Below are positions 25,900 through 35,900 of a stretch of 46,031 nt of DNA, in pieces; position 1 is the first letter of the stretch; each line of letters opens with the position of its first letter. The notes under the pieces are model-generated. The model searched no databases. It saw only the letters and a list, made by a program, of their open reading frames with translations, and was not told where the DNA came from. A program made the translations under genes and the position numbers. Source of the stretch: CAZRIE01 sp964600075 (GTDB taxonomy: Bacteria > Bacteroidota > Bacteroidia > Flavobacteriales > Flavobacteriaceae); the NCBI GenBank assembly GCA_964600075.1, contig CAZRIE010000022.1:1-46031 (forward strand), written 5' to 3'.

Positions 25900-27354
25900 A
25901 TGAAGAAACTCATGAAATTAGTTGCAAGCTGGTTTTTTGTTGCAGTCTTGTTGGTGAGCTGTTCGGAAAGACCTAATAAACCGAAAAATAATTCGGCAAA
26001 AGATGAAAGGCCAAATGTTATTTTGTTAATGGCCGATGACCAAGGTTGGGGAGATGTAGCATACAATGCCCATCCCTATTTAAAAACCCCAAATTTGAAC
26101 ATGATGGCAGCCAACGGAGCGGTTTTTGAACGTTTTTATGCTGCCTCCGCAGTGTGTTCCCCGACACGCGGAAGTGTAATGACCGGTAGGCATCCCCTGC
26201 GCTATGGCATTTGTACTGCCAATTGCGGGCATATAAAACCAGAGGAGATTACGTTGGGTGAAATGGTCAAGGGTTTAGGTTACACCACTGGCCATTTTGG
26301 CAAATGGCACTTGGGTACGCTTACGCGCGATACACTAGAGGCGAACAGGGGTGGTAGAGCGAAATTTGATGCAGATTACGCTCCGCCTTGGGAACATGGT
26401 TTTGATGTCAATTTTGTAACCGAATCGAAAGTGCCGACGTGGAATCCTATGGTTACACCGCCAAAATCATCCGGTGATGTGAACAAGAGTTTTAAAGAGG
26501 GCGAACCTTTTAATACGTCATATTGGACCGGCCCTGGCCAAATAGAAACCGATAATTTGAAAGGCGATGACTCGCGAGTTATTATGGATAGGGTTATCCC
26601 TTTTATCGCGAACGCCGTACAAAGTAAAAAACCATTTTTAAGTATCATCTGGTTTCATACTCCCCATTTACCGGTATTGACAGGCGATGATTATCGAAAG
26701 CCCTATGCCGACCTTTCCGAAGACCAACAACATTATTATGGCGTCATATCAGCCATGGATGAACAAGTAGGACGTCTACGCGACAAATTAAAGGCCTTGG
26801 GCGTTGCTGAAAATACTGTGCTGTTCTATACCAGTGATAATGGGCCGGAGGGGAAATCGGTCGGCGGTAGAACCCAAGGGCTTACCAATGGATTGAAAGG
26901 ACGGAAAAGAAGTCTTAATGAAGGAGGTATCCGGGTTCCTGGGATTATGGAATGGGAAGGAAAGATTCAGCCGGGTACCAAAGTGAAAGCACCCTGTTTT
27001 ACATCTGATTACTTCCCGACCATAGCGAATATTTTAGGAGTCGATCTTAAGAAAAACGAACGACCTTATGATGGCGTCGATATACTTCCTATGGTTCAAG
27101 GAAATATAGAACGAAGGTCTGAACCTTTGGCTTTTGAATTTCAAGGTCAGGCCGCTTTAATAGACAATGAGTACAAGATCTATAGTAAAGACAACGGGAA
27201 GCACTTTGAACTTTACAATATCTTAGATGACACTGAAGAACAAAACGACCTTGCCGAAACAGAGCCTGAAAAGCTTGGCGAAATGGTTTCCGTTTGGCGC
27301 ACTTGGAAAACTTCTCAGGAGAACAGTGCACAAGAAAAAGATTATGAAAGATGA
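25900..27354 (+). CDS. Lipoprotein sulfatase, type I
   Basis: 484-residue arylsulfatase with lipobox LLVSC (Cys21). Metal ligands in MADDQGWGD (44-52), formylglycine signature CSPTR (86-90) followed by GSVMTGRHPLRYG, GKWHLGTL, YTSDNGPEG and GLKGRKRSLNEGGIRVPG are all present. It is predicted to act at the cell surface or in the periplasm on a sulfated saccharide. First of three consecutive sulfatase genes and 30 bases from the aminotransferase. A second ATG four codons downstream is an equally good start. Confidence 0.92.
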   Translation: MKKLMKLVASWFFVAVLLVSCSERPNKPKNNSAKDERPNVILLMADDQGWGDVAYNAHPYLKTPNLNMMAANGAVFERFYAASAVCSPTRGSVMTGRHPLRYGICTANCGHIKPEEITLGEMVKGLGYTTGHFGKWHLGTLTRDTLEANRGGRAKFDADYAPPWEHGFDVNFVTESKVPTWNPMVTPPKSSGDVNKSFKEGEPFNTSYWTGPGQIETDNLKGDDSRVIMDRVIPFIANAVQSKKPFLSIIWFHTPHLPVLTGDDYRKPYADLSEDQQHYYGVISAMDEQVGRLRDKLKALGVAENTVLFYTSDNGPEGKSVGGRTQGLTNGLKGRKRSLNEGGIRVPGIMEWEGKIQPGTKVKAPCFTSDYFPTIANILGVDLKKNERPYDGVDILPMVQGNIERRSEPLAFEFQGQAALIDNEYKIYSKDNGKHFELYNILDDTEEQNDLAETEPEKLGEMVSVWRTWKTSQENSAQEKDYER

Positions 27355-27429
27355 GATAAAACAAGGGCCTACAGGTTGCCCCTTTATTGCTTATTTTTAA
27401 GTATCCTTAATTACAAAAAATTAACATTT

Positions 27430-28971
27430 ATGAGAATATCACATGTATTTCCATTGCTTTTTATTCTATTGGTCGCATCCTGTAAAAATTCTTCGTCCGA
27501 AAAAGATAAAAAGGTAGATGACAAACCGAACTTTGTATTTTTATTTGCGGATGACCAGACTTTTGAAAGTATTGGTGCACTGGGTTTTGAGGAGGTGCAT
27601 ACCCCAAATTTAGACCGATTGGTAGATGGGGGGACGTCGTTTACCCATGCCTACAATATGGGCGGTTGGAACGGTGCCATCTGTGTAGCTTCACGTGCTA
27701 TGATTATTTCTGGCTCTTATATTTGGAATGCCCAAAAAAAAAGCGAGACATGGGCCAAAGGAGATTCAACTGCATTGAACCAAACTTGGAGCAGACTGTT
27801 GGAGAAGCAGGGGTATGATACTTATATGACCGGTAAGTGGCATGTACAGGCGCCTGCTGCCACCATTTTCAAGGAAGCACGACATGTGCGCCCAGGTATG
27901 CCAGGCGATAGACGTAATGAACTTACGGCCGCCGAAAAGAAATGGAAGGAAGAATCGGGCGATATGAAAGATTGGAACGATTATATGCCTCTGGGGTATG
28001 GTCGACCAACGGGGCCCGACGATACAGAGTGGTCGCCTACCGACACTTTACAAGGTGGCTTCTGGGAAGGCGGAAAGCACTGGAGTGAGGTGGTGCGAAA
28101 CGATGCACTGGCCTTTTTAGAAACGGCGAAGAAAAAAGATGATCCCTTTTTTATGTATTTGGCTTTTAATGCCACTCATGACCCAAGACAGGCCCCCCAA
28201 CGGTTTTTAGATATGTATCCTTTGGAGGATATTAAAGTTCCCGAAAATTTCTTACCGGAATATCCTTGGAAAGACGATATGGGCAATCCGCCCGGACTTA
28301 GAGATGAGGCCTTGGCACCTTTTCCGAGAACCGAATATGCCGTTAAGGTACACCGCCGAGAGTATTACGCCCTTTTGAGTCATATGGATGAGCAAATTGG
28401 AAAAGTACTCGATGCCTTGGAGGCGAGTGGTGAAATTGATAATACGTACATCTTTTTTGGTGCAGACCACGGACTTTCAGTGGGCCATCACGGCCTGATA
28501 GGTAAACAAAGTATGTTTGATCATAGCATACGCATACCCATGATGGTTGTTGGCCCTGGTATACCAAAGGGCAAACTATTGGATCAAGATGTCTATTTAC
28601 AAGATATCATGGCGACCACGCTAGAATTGGCAGATGTTGAAAAACCCGATTATGTGCAATTCAACAGCTTTTCGGATATTGTCAAGGGTAATCGAAAAGA
28701 GAGTCATTACGATGGGGTATATGGGGCCTATATCGATGTTCAACGAATGATACGTAAAAATGGATTCAAACTTTTGATCTATCCAAAAATAGAGAAGATC
28801 CTTTTGTTCGATTTGGAAAATGACCCTAATGAAATGAATGATTTGGCGAATATGCCCGAGTATTCCGAAAAGGTTAAAACACTATTTGCCGATCTCTTAG
28901 AACTACAAAAAACGATGGACGATGAATTGTCATTACAAGAGATTTATGAGAAAGTGCTAAACAAGTCCTGA
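27430..28971 (+). CDS. Lipoprotein sulfatase, iduronate/heparan-sulfatase-like
   Basis: 513 residues from the ATG at 27430; the frame is open from a TTG 18 codons earlier, but the ATG gives a clean lipoprotein signal (LVASC, Cys18). Metal site FADDQTFE (39-46). The formylglycine motif is CVASR (85-89), with Ala in place of the usual Pro, continued by AMIISGSYIW. TGKWHV, FNATHDPRQAPQ, GADHGLSVGHHGLIGKQ and SIRIPMMV are sulfatase features reminiscent of the iduronate-2-sulfatase/S1 heparan-type group. Second of the trio. Subfamily and substrate are uncertain. Confidence 0.88.
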   Translation: MRISHVFPLLFILLVASCKNSSSEKDKKVDDKPNFVFLFADDQTFESIGALGFEEVHTPNLDRLVDGGTSFTHAYNMGGWNGAICVASRAMIISGSYIWNAQKKSETWAKGDSTALNQTWSRLLEKQGYDTYMTGKWHVQAPAATIFKEARHVRPGMPGDRRNELTAAEKKWKEESGDMKDWNDYMPLGYGRPTGPDDTEWSPTDTLQGGFWEGGKHWSEVVRNDALAFLETAKKKDDPFFMYLAFNATHDPRQAPQRFLDMYPLEDIKVPENFLPEYPWKDDMGNPPGLRDEALAPFPRTEYAVKVHRREYYALLSHMDEQIGKVLDALEASGEIDNTYIFFGADHGLSVGHHGLIGKQSMFDHSIRIPMMVVGPGIPKGKLLDQDVYLQDIMATTLELADVEKPDYVQFNSFSDIVKGNRKESHYDGVYGAYIDVQRMIRKNGFKLLIYPKIEKILLFDLENDPNEMNDLANMPEYSEKVKTLFADLLELQKTMDDELSLQEIYEKVLNKS

Positions 28972-28980
28972 ATAAATCTT

Positions 28981-30438
28981 ATGTATACAAATCGCTGGGC
29001 ACTCATAGCGCTTTTATTCCTCAGTTGTAGCGAAACTGTCAAAACGAAAGAGGTCGACAATCGTCCACCCAATATCTTGTTCATTCTTGTAGACGATTTG
29101 GGAAAAGAATGGATAAGCGCATATGGTGCTGAAGATATTGTGACGCCCAATATCGATAAATTGGCCGAATCTGGCATGAAATTCAACAATGTCTATTCAA
29201 TGCCCCAGTGCACACCTTCGCGGGTAACCTTGTTAACGGGCCAATATCCCTTTAGGCATGGCTGGGTTAACCATTGGGATGTTCCCCGTTGGGGCGGAGG
29301 TGCACATTTCGACGAAACAGTGAATCCTTCCCTGGTTCAGGAAATTAGAAGGACCGGTTATAAAACTTGCGTTGCGGGCAAATGGCAGATTGATGATTTT
29401 CGGGTAGAACCTGATGCTTTGACCAAAGCGGGTTTCGACGAATTCTGTATGTGGACTGGATACGAGGCCGGTATTGAGCCTAGTGCAGAACGGTATTGGA
29501 ATCCTTATATCTTCACAAAAGAAGGTAGTGAAACCTATTCTGGTTCCTTTGGGCCGGATATTTTTCGTGATTTTATCATTCAGTTTATGAAGGAAAATAA
29601 AGAGGACCCAATGTTCATATATTACCCCATGGTCTTGACGCATACCCCTCTTGTTAACACGCCTGATGCATCTGCGAGCGATAACTTGGGCAAACATAAA
29701 GCCATGGTACGGTATACCGATAAAATTGTTGGTGAGTTGGTAGAGGCATTAAAACAAAATAATCTATTGGACAATACCGTGGTGGTTTTTACTACCGATA
29801 ACGGTACTACAAAATCAATCACAGGTGGATTGAATGGGCAGAAAATAAAAGGCGGAAAAGCCAGTACAGGAGAGGCCGGAATTTGCGAACCCTTTATCGT
29901 AAGTTGGCCAGAAAGGGTAAAAGCGAATCAAGAATCTAATGCGCTTATAGATTTTACCGATATGCTTCCGACTTTTATTGATATTGCTGGTATTGCGTTT
30001 ACGGATAAACGGACTCAGCGTAATGCGTCACATGTAGTTGATGGTAAGTCTTTTAAGAAAGTATTGTTGAGCGGTGACCGTGCTTCTGAAAGGGATTGGA
30101 TATTGGGAATGGGAGGTGGTAACAATGCTCGTCTCACTGACAAGGGTGTAGAAAATCAATACAAGTTTAGGGATAGGGTACTGCGAAATGAAAATTATAA
30201 GTTGTACGTCAATTCAAATAGAAAAGAGGAAAAGTTCTTTGATTTAAAGGCCGATCCCTTTGAGGAGCACAATATTATAGATAGCCTGACCACGCAAGAA
30301 CGAAAAACTAATTTCGAGCTTTTAATAGAGGTGGTTGAGTCATTTCCGGCGAAGGATAATGACCCGCAGTACGAAATAAACCCACCTCAAGAGTGGGATG
30401 TAGAAATAACGGCCGAAGGTGGGCGTTGGAAATTGTAA
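28981..30438 (+). CDS. Lipoprotein sulfatase, type I
   Basis: 485-residue sulfatase with a short lipoprotein signal (LFLSC, Cys16). It has LFILVDDLGKEW (33-44), formylglycine motif CTPSR (77-81) followed by VTLLTGQYPFRHG, AGKWQIDD where most sulfatases have GKWHLG (the His is replaced by Gln), FTTDNGTTKS and GGKASTGEAGICEP. It starts nine bases after the previous stop, so it is co-transcribed. The changed GKWQ residue may alter sulfate binding or reflect another subfamily. Last gene before a convergent permease gene. Confidence 0.9.
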   Translation: MYTNRWALIALLFLSCSETVKTKEVDNRPPNILFILVDDLGKEWISAYGAEDIVTPNIDKLAESGMKFNNVYSMPQCTPSRVTLLTGQYPFRHGWVNHWDVPRWGGGAHFDETVNPSLVQEIRRTGYKTCVAGKWQIDDFRVEPDALTKAGFDEFCMWTGYEAGIEPSAERYWNPYIFTKEGSETYSGSFGPDIFRDFIIQFMKENKEDPMFIYYPMVLTHTPLVNTPDASASDNLGKHKAMVRYTDKIVGELVEALKQNNLLDNTVVVFTTDNGTTKSITGGLNGQKIKGGKASTGEAGICEPFIVSWPERVKANQESNALIDFTDMLPTFIDIAGIAFTDKRTQRNASHVVDGKSFKKVLLSGDRASERDWILGMGGGNNARLTDKGVENQYKFRDRVLRNENYKLYVNSNRKEEKFFDLKADPFEEHNIIDSLTTQERKTNFELLIEVVESFPAKDNDPQYEINPPQEWDVEITAEGGRWKL

Positions 30439-30511
30439 TTTGGAAATATTTCGGTTGATTGGTCTATAGAGTAATACCTTTCGGTGCTATGCATATAGAT
30501 TTGACAACATA

Positions 30512-31357
30512 CTATTTGTTTATTTGTGATTTGTAGATAACATTGGCTACTAACCCAACAATAATTAATATAATTCCCAAAACGCTCCACCAGTTATAAA
30601 GCTCATTGAGCCATAAAAAACCGACTATACCTGTGAAAAGTACTTCTAGATATTTGAACGGTGCTACAAGATTGTTGGCCGCTATTTGAAAGGCTTTGGT
30701 CATATAGAGTTGTCCTATAAAACCAAAAACACCCAGGCCTGATAAAAGTAGCCAATCGATGCCTATTGGATTTTTCCAATAGGGAATAGCCATTAAGCCG
30801 CCGAATACGGCAGCGGTAAACATAAAATAATTGATAATCACGATGGGGTGGTCGCCCTGCCCTATTTTGGTAATCGTAATATATACTAGTCCACTTAAAA
30901 CCGCAGCCGCCAGAATAAGCGCGAGGCCTATGGTATTTACATTCATATCAAATCCCTTGAGTACGAGTACACCGGCTAAAGAAATCAAAAAGAAGACCCA
31001 CTGTGGAGCCTTTATCTTTTCTTTTAAAAGGAAAATTGCAAAAATAGCCGAGAATATAGGAGCTAGATAGCGTAACGAAACTGCGGTACCCGCAGAAAGG
31101 TATTTCAAAGACATGAAAAACAAGGTCATGGAGGCTGTTCCGATTAAGGCCCTAAGCAGCAATAATCTTTTTTTATTCCCGAGTACGGGTATTTTCAATC
31201 GGTATAAAACACCCATGCTTAGTATCAAAGAGCCAAAACCACGAAAAAAAACGATTTCATAAACATTATACTGTGCCAGTTGCTTTACCAAAATATTCAT
31301 TGAGGTAAAGGCGAACGCACTTATTATCATGTAAATTAGAACTTTTCTTATTGTCAT
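30512..31357 (-). CDS. EamA/DMT-family permease
   Basis: 281-residue inner-membrane protein with about ten hydrophobic helices arranged as two EamA repeats (roughly 1-135 and 145-278). Typical pieces are ILVKQLAQYNVYEIVFFRGFGSLI, MSLKYLSAGTAVSLRYLAP and LVAPFKYLEVLFTGIVGFLWLNE. Probably a metabolite exporter of unknown substrate. Encoded convergent to the sulfatase trio and downstream of the gltBD terminator, so it is likely transcribed on its own. Confidence 0.85.
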   Translation of the reverse strand: MTIRKVLIYMIISAFAFTSMNILVKQLAQYNVYEIVFFRGFGSLILSMGVLYRLKIPVLGNKKRLLLLRALIGTASMTLFFMSLKYLSAGTAVSLRYLAPIFSAIFAIFLLKEKIKAPQWVFFLISLAGVLVLKGFDMNVNTIGLALILAAAVLSGLVYITITKIGQGDHPIVIINYFMFTAAVFGGLMAIPYWKNPIGIDWLLLSGLGVFGFIGQLYMTKAFQIAANNLVAPFKYLEVLFTGIVGFLWLNELYNWWSVLGIILIIVGLVANVIYKSQINK

Positions 31358-31401
31358 ATACTCCGATTAAAAAGTAGTGAGGTCAAACCGATACTGAGGG
31401 C

Positions 31402-31434
31402 AAAAAAAATCCAACCCGGTTTTACGGGTTGGAT
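31402..31434 (-). terminator. Intrinsic terminator of gltBD
   Basis: Read on the minus strand, ATCCAACCCG pairs with CGGGTTGGAT (31409-31418 with 31425-31434, loop 31419-31424) and is followed by an eight-T run (31402-31409). It starts 38 bases after the gltD stop and insulates the EamA gene. Confidence 0.9.
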
Positions 31435-31471
31435 GGAATTACTTCTTGTTGCGAAAGAACGTGCTCGAAGG

Positions 31472-32938
31472 CTATACTCTAGGCAGGTCACCTTCACCTT
31501 TTAGGGGTAGTTCTGATTCGCCCATAAGATAGGTGTCTACATGATGGGCCGCCTGGCGCCCTTCAGAAATTGCCCAGACAATAAGGGATTGCCCTCTACG
31601 CTGATCTCCCGCAGCAAACACACCGGGCACATTGGTCTTGTAATCGGCCTCGGTGGCTTTAATGTTGGTTCTGCCGTCGGCCTCTAGGCCTAGCTGCTCT
31701 GCAATGGTCATTTCAGAACCTGTGAATCCTAATGCTAATAAAGTCAATTCACATTTCCATTCTTTTTCGGTTCCTTCTACTTCCTTTAGTTGTGGTCTCT
31801 GACCAGGTGTTTTAATCCATTCGACTTCTGCCGTAACTAAACCTGTTAGATTTCCATCTTTGTCACCAACAAATCGTTTTGTAGAAATACTAAAGAAACG
31901 TTCTGCACCCTCTTTGTGGGATGAGCTGGTACGCAAGCGCATGGGCCAAAATGGCCAAGGTTGCCCTTCGGGACGTTCGGTCGTGGACATGGGCATAATC
32001 TCAAAATTGGACACCGATTTGGCACCATGTCTGAAAGACGTTCCGATACAATCTGAACCGGTATCGCCACCTCCAATTACGACCACATTCTTTCCGGTCG
32101 CCATAATTTCGTTTTCGAATTTTTTTACGCCATCAACTCGTCTGTTGTTTTGTGGTAAAAAATCCATTGCTTGAACGACGCCTTTTAAATCAGCGCCTTC
32201 AATAGGTAGATTTCTGCGAATGGTTGCACCTCCACAAAGAACAATAGCATCATAATCGCTCTTGAGTTCATCGGCTTTTATATCCTTTCCGACATTTACG
32301 CCACATTTGAATTCAATACCCTCATCTTCCAAGACTTTTAGCCTTCGGTCGATAACATGCTTCTCCATTTTAAAATCTGGAATACCATAGCGTAAGAGTC
32401 CGCCCGGTTTTTCATCTCGCTCAAAAACGGTAACGGTATGTCCGGCTCGATTTAATTGCTGTGCCGCAGCAAGACCTGCCGGTCCAGAGCCGATTACGGC
32501 TACTTTTTTTTCTGTTCTATTTGCGGGAGGTATGGCGATAACCCATCCTTTTGTAAAGGCGGTCTCCACAATATTTTTCTCAATATTTTCGATGGACACC
32601 GGGTCTTCGTTGATACCTAAAACACAGGCTTCCTCACATGGTGCAGGGCATAACCTTCCCGTAAATTCAGGAAAATTATTCGTGGCGTGCAAAATTTCAG
32701 CCGCTTTTTCCCATTTACCGCGATAGACGGCATCGTTAAAATCAGGAATCAAATTTCCCAAAGGGCAACCACTATGACAGAACGGAATGCCACAATCCAT
32801 ACATCGAGCACCTTGGTTTTTTAACTCCTTTTCCTGTAAGGGCTTAGTGAACTCCTTATAATTTTTGACGCGCTCCTCTGCGGGGGCATACTCCTCTACT
32901 TTTCTATCGAATTCCAAAAATCCTGTTATCTTTCCCAT
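31472..32938 (-). CDS. gltD: Glutamate synthase small subunit
   Basis: 488 residues, the normal GltD length. It transfers NADPH electrons to the large subunit for conversion of 2-oxoglutarate plus glutamine to two glutamates. The N-terminal Fe-S cysteines are in CMDCGIPFCHSGCPLGN and LCPAPCEEACVLG; the FAD site is VAVIGSGPAGLAAAQQL; the NADPH site is VVVIGGGDTGSDC; a C-terminal GVFAAGDQRRGQSLIVWAI closes the FAD domain. It follows gltB by nine bases and ends before a strong terminator. Confidence 0.97.
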   Translation of the reverse strand: MGKITGFLEFDRKVEEYAPAEERVKNYKEFTKPLQEKELKNQGARCMDCGIPFCHSGCPLGNLIPDFNDAVYRGKWEKAAEILHATNNFPEFTGRLCPAPCEEACVLGINEDPVSIENIEKNIVETAFTKGWVIAIPPANRTEKKVAVIGSGPAGLAAAQQLNRAGHTVTVFERDEKPGGLLRYGIPDFKMEKHVIDRRLKVLEDEGIEFKCGVNVGKDIKADELKSDYDAIVLCGGATIRRNLPIEGADLKGVVQAMDFLPQNNRRVDGVKKFENEIMATGKNVVVIGGGDTGSDCIGTSFRHGAKSVSNFEIMPMSTTERPEGQPWPFWPMRLRTSSSHKEGAERFFSISTKRFVGDKDGNLTGLVTAEVEWIKTPGQRPQLKEVEGTEKEWKCELTLLALGFTGSEMTIAEQLGLEADGRTNIKATEADYKTNVPGVFAAGDQRRGQSLIVWAISEGRQAAHHVDTYLMGESELPLKGEGDLPRV

Positions 32939-32947
32939 TTCTCGATT

Positions 32948-35900
32948 TTAAATAGTTTCTAATTTTTCTCTTTCCATACGAAGCAATGCCTGTTTGTATT
33001 CTTCCGGTAGAACTTTTACAAACTTGGGCAGACATGTTTCCCATTTTTCCAAAATACGCTGCGCTAATGGACTTAGGGTAGAATTATAGTGGCTTTCGAT
33101 TAGGTCTTTTAGTTGTTTGATATCATTGTCTTCAGTAACATCCAACAAATTCAAGGCTTCGTTATTACACTTTTTTCGAAAGGTATTTTTTTCGTCAAAA
33201 ATATAGGCAATACCACCACTCATTCCTGCACCGAAATTTCTTCCTACTTCGCCAAGTATCACAGCAATTCCTCCGGTCATATATTCGCATCCGTGGTCTC
33301 CGATACCTTCAACGACTGCTTTCGCACCTGAATTACGTACACAAAACCGTTCACCAGCTTTGCCGTTAATATAAGCTCTACCTGCGGTAGCACCATATAA
33401 GGTCACATTGCCGGTAATCACATTGTCTTCAGGTACTATCGTTGATGCATCGGGTACTTTAATGACCAATTTCGCTCCTGAAAGTCCTTTTCCCAGATAA
33501 TCGTTCGTATTACCGTTTACGGTCATGGTCAAACCCCGTGTAGCAAAGGCTCCGAAACTTTGGCCGGCAGAACCGGTAAAGTTCAGTTTCAAGGTGTTTA
33601 TAGGTAAGCCTTTGGCACCATACACTTTAGAGATTTCATTGCTGATTATTGCACCGACCGCTCGATCCGTATTTTTAATCGGGAAATCGAGCGTCAATTT
33701 TTCCTTTCGGAACAAAGACGGATTCGCTTTTTCAATAATTTCAAATTCAATCGATTTATCTATATTATGATTTTGCTTCTGGGTATTATAGAATTTGGTA
33801 CCTACAGGTACATCTACTTGATACAAGATTGGAGTCAAATCAATACCTGCGGCCTTATAGTGGTCGACAGCTTTCTTTCGATCTAATTTTTGAACTTGAC
33901 CGACCATTTCATTTACCGTTTTAAAGCCGAGCTGCGCCATGATTTCCCGTAACTCTTGCGCCACGAAATACATATAGTTGACAACGTGCTCGGGTTTCCC
34001 TTCGAATTTTTTACGAAGTTCTGGGTTTTGGGTTGCGATACCCACAGGGCAAGTATTCAAATGGCAAACGCGCATCATAATACAGCCTGAGGCAACTAAA
34101 GGAGCAGTTGCAAAACCAAATTCTTCGGCTCCTAACAAACAGGCCACAGCGACATCACGACCGGTTTTTAGCTGTCCGTCGCATTCTAATACGATTCGGT
34201 TTCGAAGGTCGTTCATGACCAAAGTCTGTTGCGCTTCGGCAATACCCAATTCCCAAGGTAAACCGGCATGTTTCAATGAAGTCAGTGGCGAAGCCCCCGT
34301 GCCCCCATCAAAACCAGAAATCAGAATAACATCTGCTTTTGCTTTGGACACACCTGCTGCAACGGTACCCACACCGACCTCTGAAACCAATTTAACATTG
34401 ACCCGCGCTTTACGGTTCGCCGATTTAAGGTCGTAGATCAATTGTGAAAGATCTTCTATGGAATAGATATCATGGTGAGGTGGTGGCGAAATCAAACCAA
34501 CATAAGGGGTCGAATTTCGCGTTTTGGCAATTGCCGGGTTTACCTTAGGGCCAGGTAGTTGGCCACCTTCGCCAGGTTTGGCGCCCTGAGCCATTTTTAT
34601 CTGTATTTCTTGTGCGTTGGTCAGGTAATCGGAAGTAACTCCGAAACGCCCTGAAGCAACTTGTTTTATAGCACTGTTTCGCCAATCACCTGTCGAATTT
34701 TTGTAAAAACGTTCAGCGTCTTCGCCACCCTCGCCAGAATTGCTCTTACCACCTATTCGGTTCATTGCAATGGCTAGATTTTCGTGTGCTTCTTTACTGA
34801 TGGAGCCGTATGACATGGCCCCTGTTTTGAACCGTTTCACAATTTCTGTCCACGGTTCTACTTCTTCTAAAGGAATCGGGTCGTAGTTCGAAAACTCGAA
34901 CAAGCCACGAATGGTCAACAGGTTTTTTGACTGTTTGTTAACCATATCGGCAAATTCTTTATATGTGTCGGACTCGTTGCCCCGCACTGCTTTCTGTAAT
35001 TTGGCAATGGAAAGGGGATTGAACATGTGTTTCTCGCCATCTCTTCTCCATCGGTATTCTCCGCCAATTTCTAAATCAAGTGTCGCTGCAACTTCTTTTT
35101 TAGAGAATGCATTTTGATGACGTTTAGCGATTTCTTTTTCGATTTCGTAAAGGCCTATGCCTTGAATTCGCGTTGGGGTATTCGGGAAATACTTCTCGAC
35201 CACCTTGGAATTAATACCGAGGCACTCGAAGAGCTGCGAACCGCGGTACGAATTAAGGGTGGAGATTCCGATTTTGTTCATCACCTTTAGAATACCCTTA
35301 CCGATGGCCTTATTGTAATTCTTAATAGCCTCGTCGAACGTAAATTCGGTAATGTCATGTTCCTTTATCTGTTCACCGATGATTTCGTTCACGAGATAGG
35401 GGTTTATGGCACTGGCACCGAAACCAAAGAGTAGACAGAAGTGGTGTACTTCCCTTGGTTCTGCAGACTCCACAATGATACTTAGCTTATTTCTTTTACC
35501 CAATTGTTGTAGGCCGGCGTTCACATACGAACATGCCAATAATGCGGGTATAGGAGCTTGTGATTTGTCAACGCCCCTATCCGATAGAATGATAATGTTG
35601 GTGTCTTCGTCTATAGCTTTTGAGGCTTGATTCAGAATCGATTCTAAAGCGTCTTCCAGACCATTATACCCCTTTTGAATTTCGTATAAGGTCGGAATGG
35701 AAACTACTTTGTAATCGGGACTGACATCATAATTTTTGATCTTATCCAAGTCTTCTTTAGAAATAACCGGATTCTGTATTTTCAGTTTACGACAATGTAG
35801 CTCGGAGAAGTCAAAGATGTTATGGTCACTGCCTAGTGTGAGGCTTATGTCTGTGATTAGTTCTTCACGGATACCATCTAATGGTGGATTCGTCACCTGC

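Noticed and set aside
27376..27429. TTG-initiated extension of the second trio sulfatase
   Set aside because: The ATG at 27430 directly yields a lipoprotein signal with LVASC; the extension would put an odd leader before it.
29233..29697. 154-codon minus-strand frame
   Set aside because: Lies wholly inside a well-supported sulfatase gene and shows no recognisable domain.
33978..34436. 152-codon plus-strand frame
   Set aside because: Antisense to the conserved FMN/Fe-S part of gltB; no family signs.
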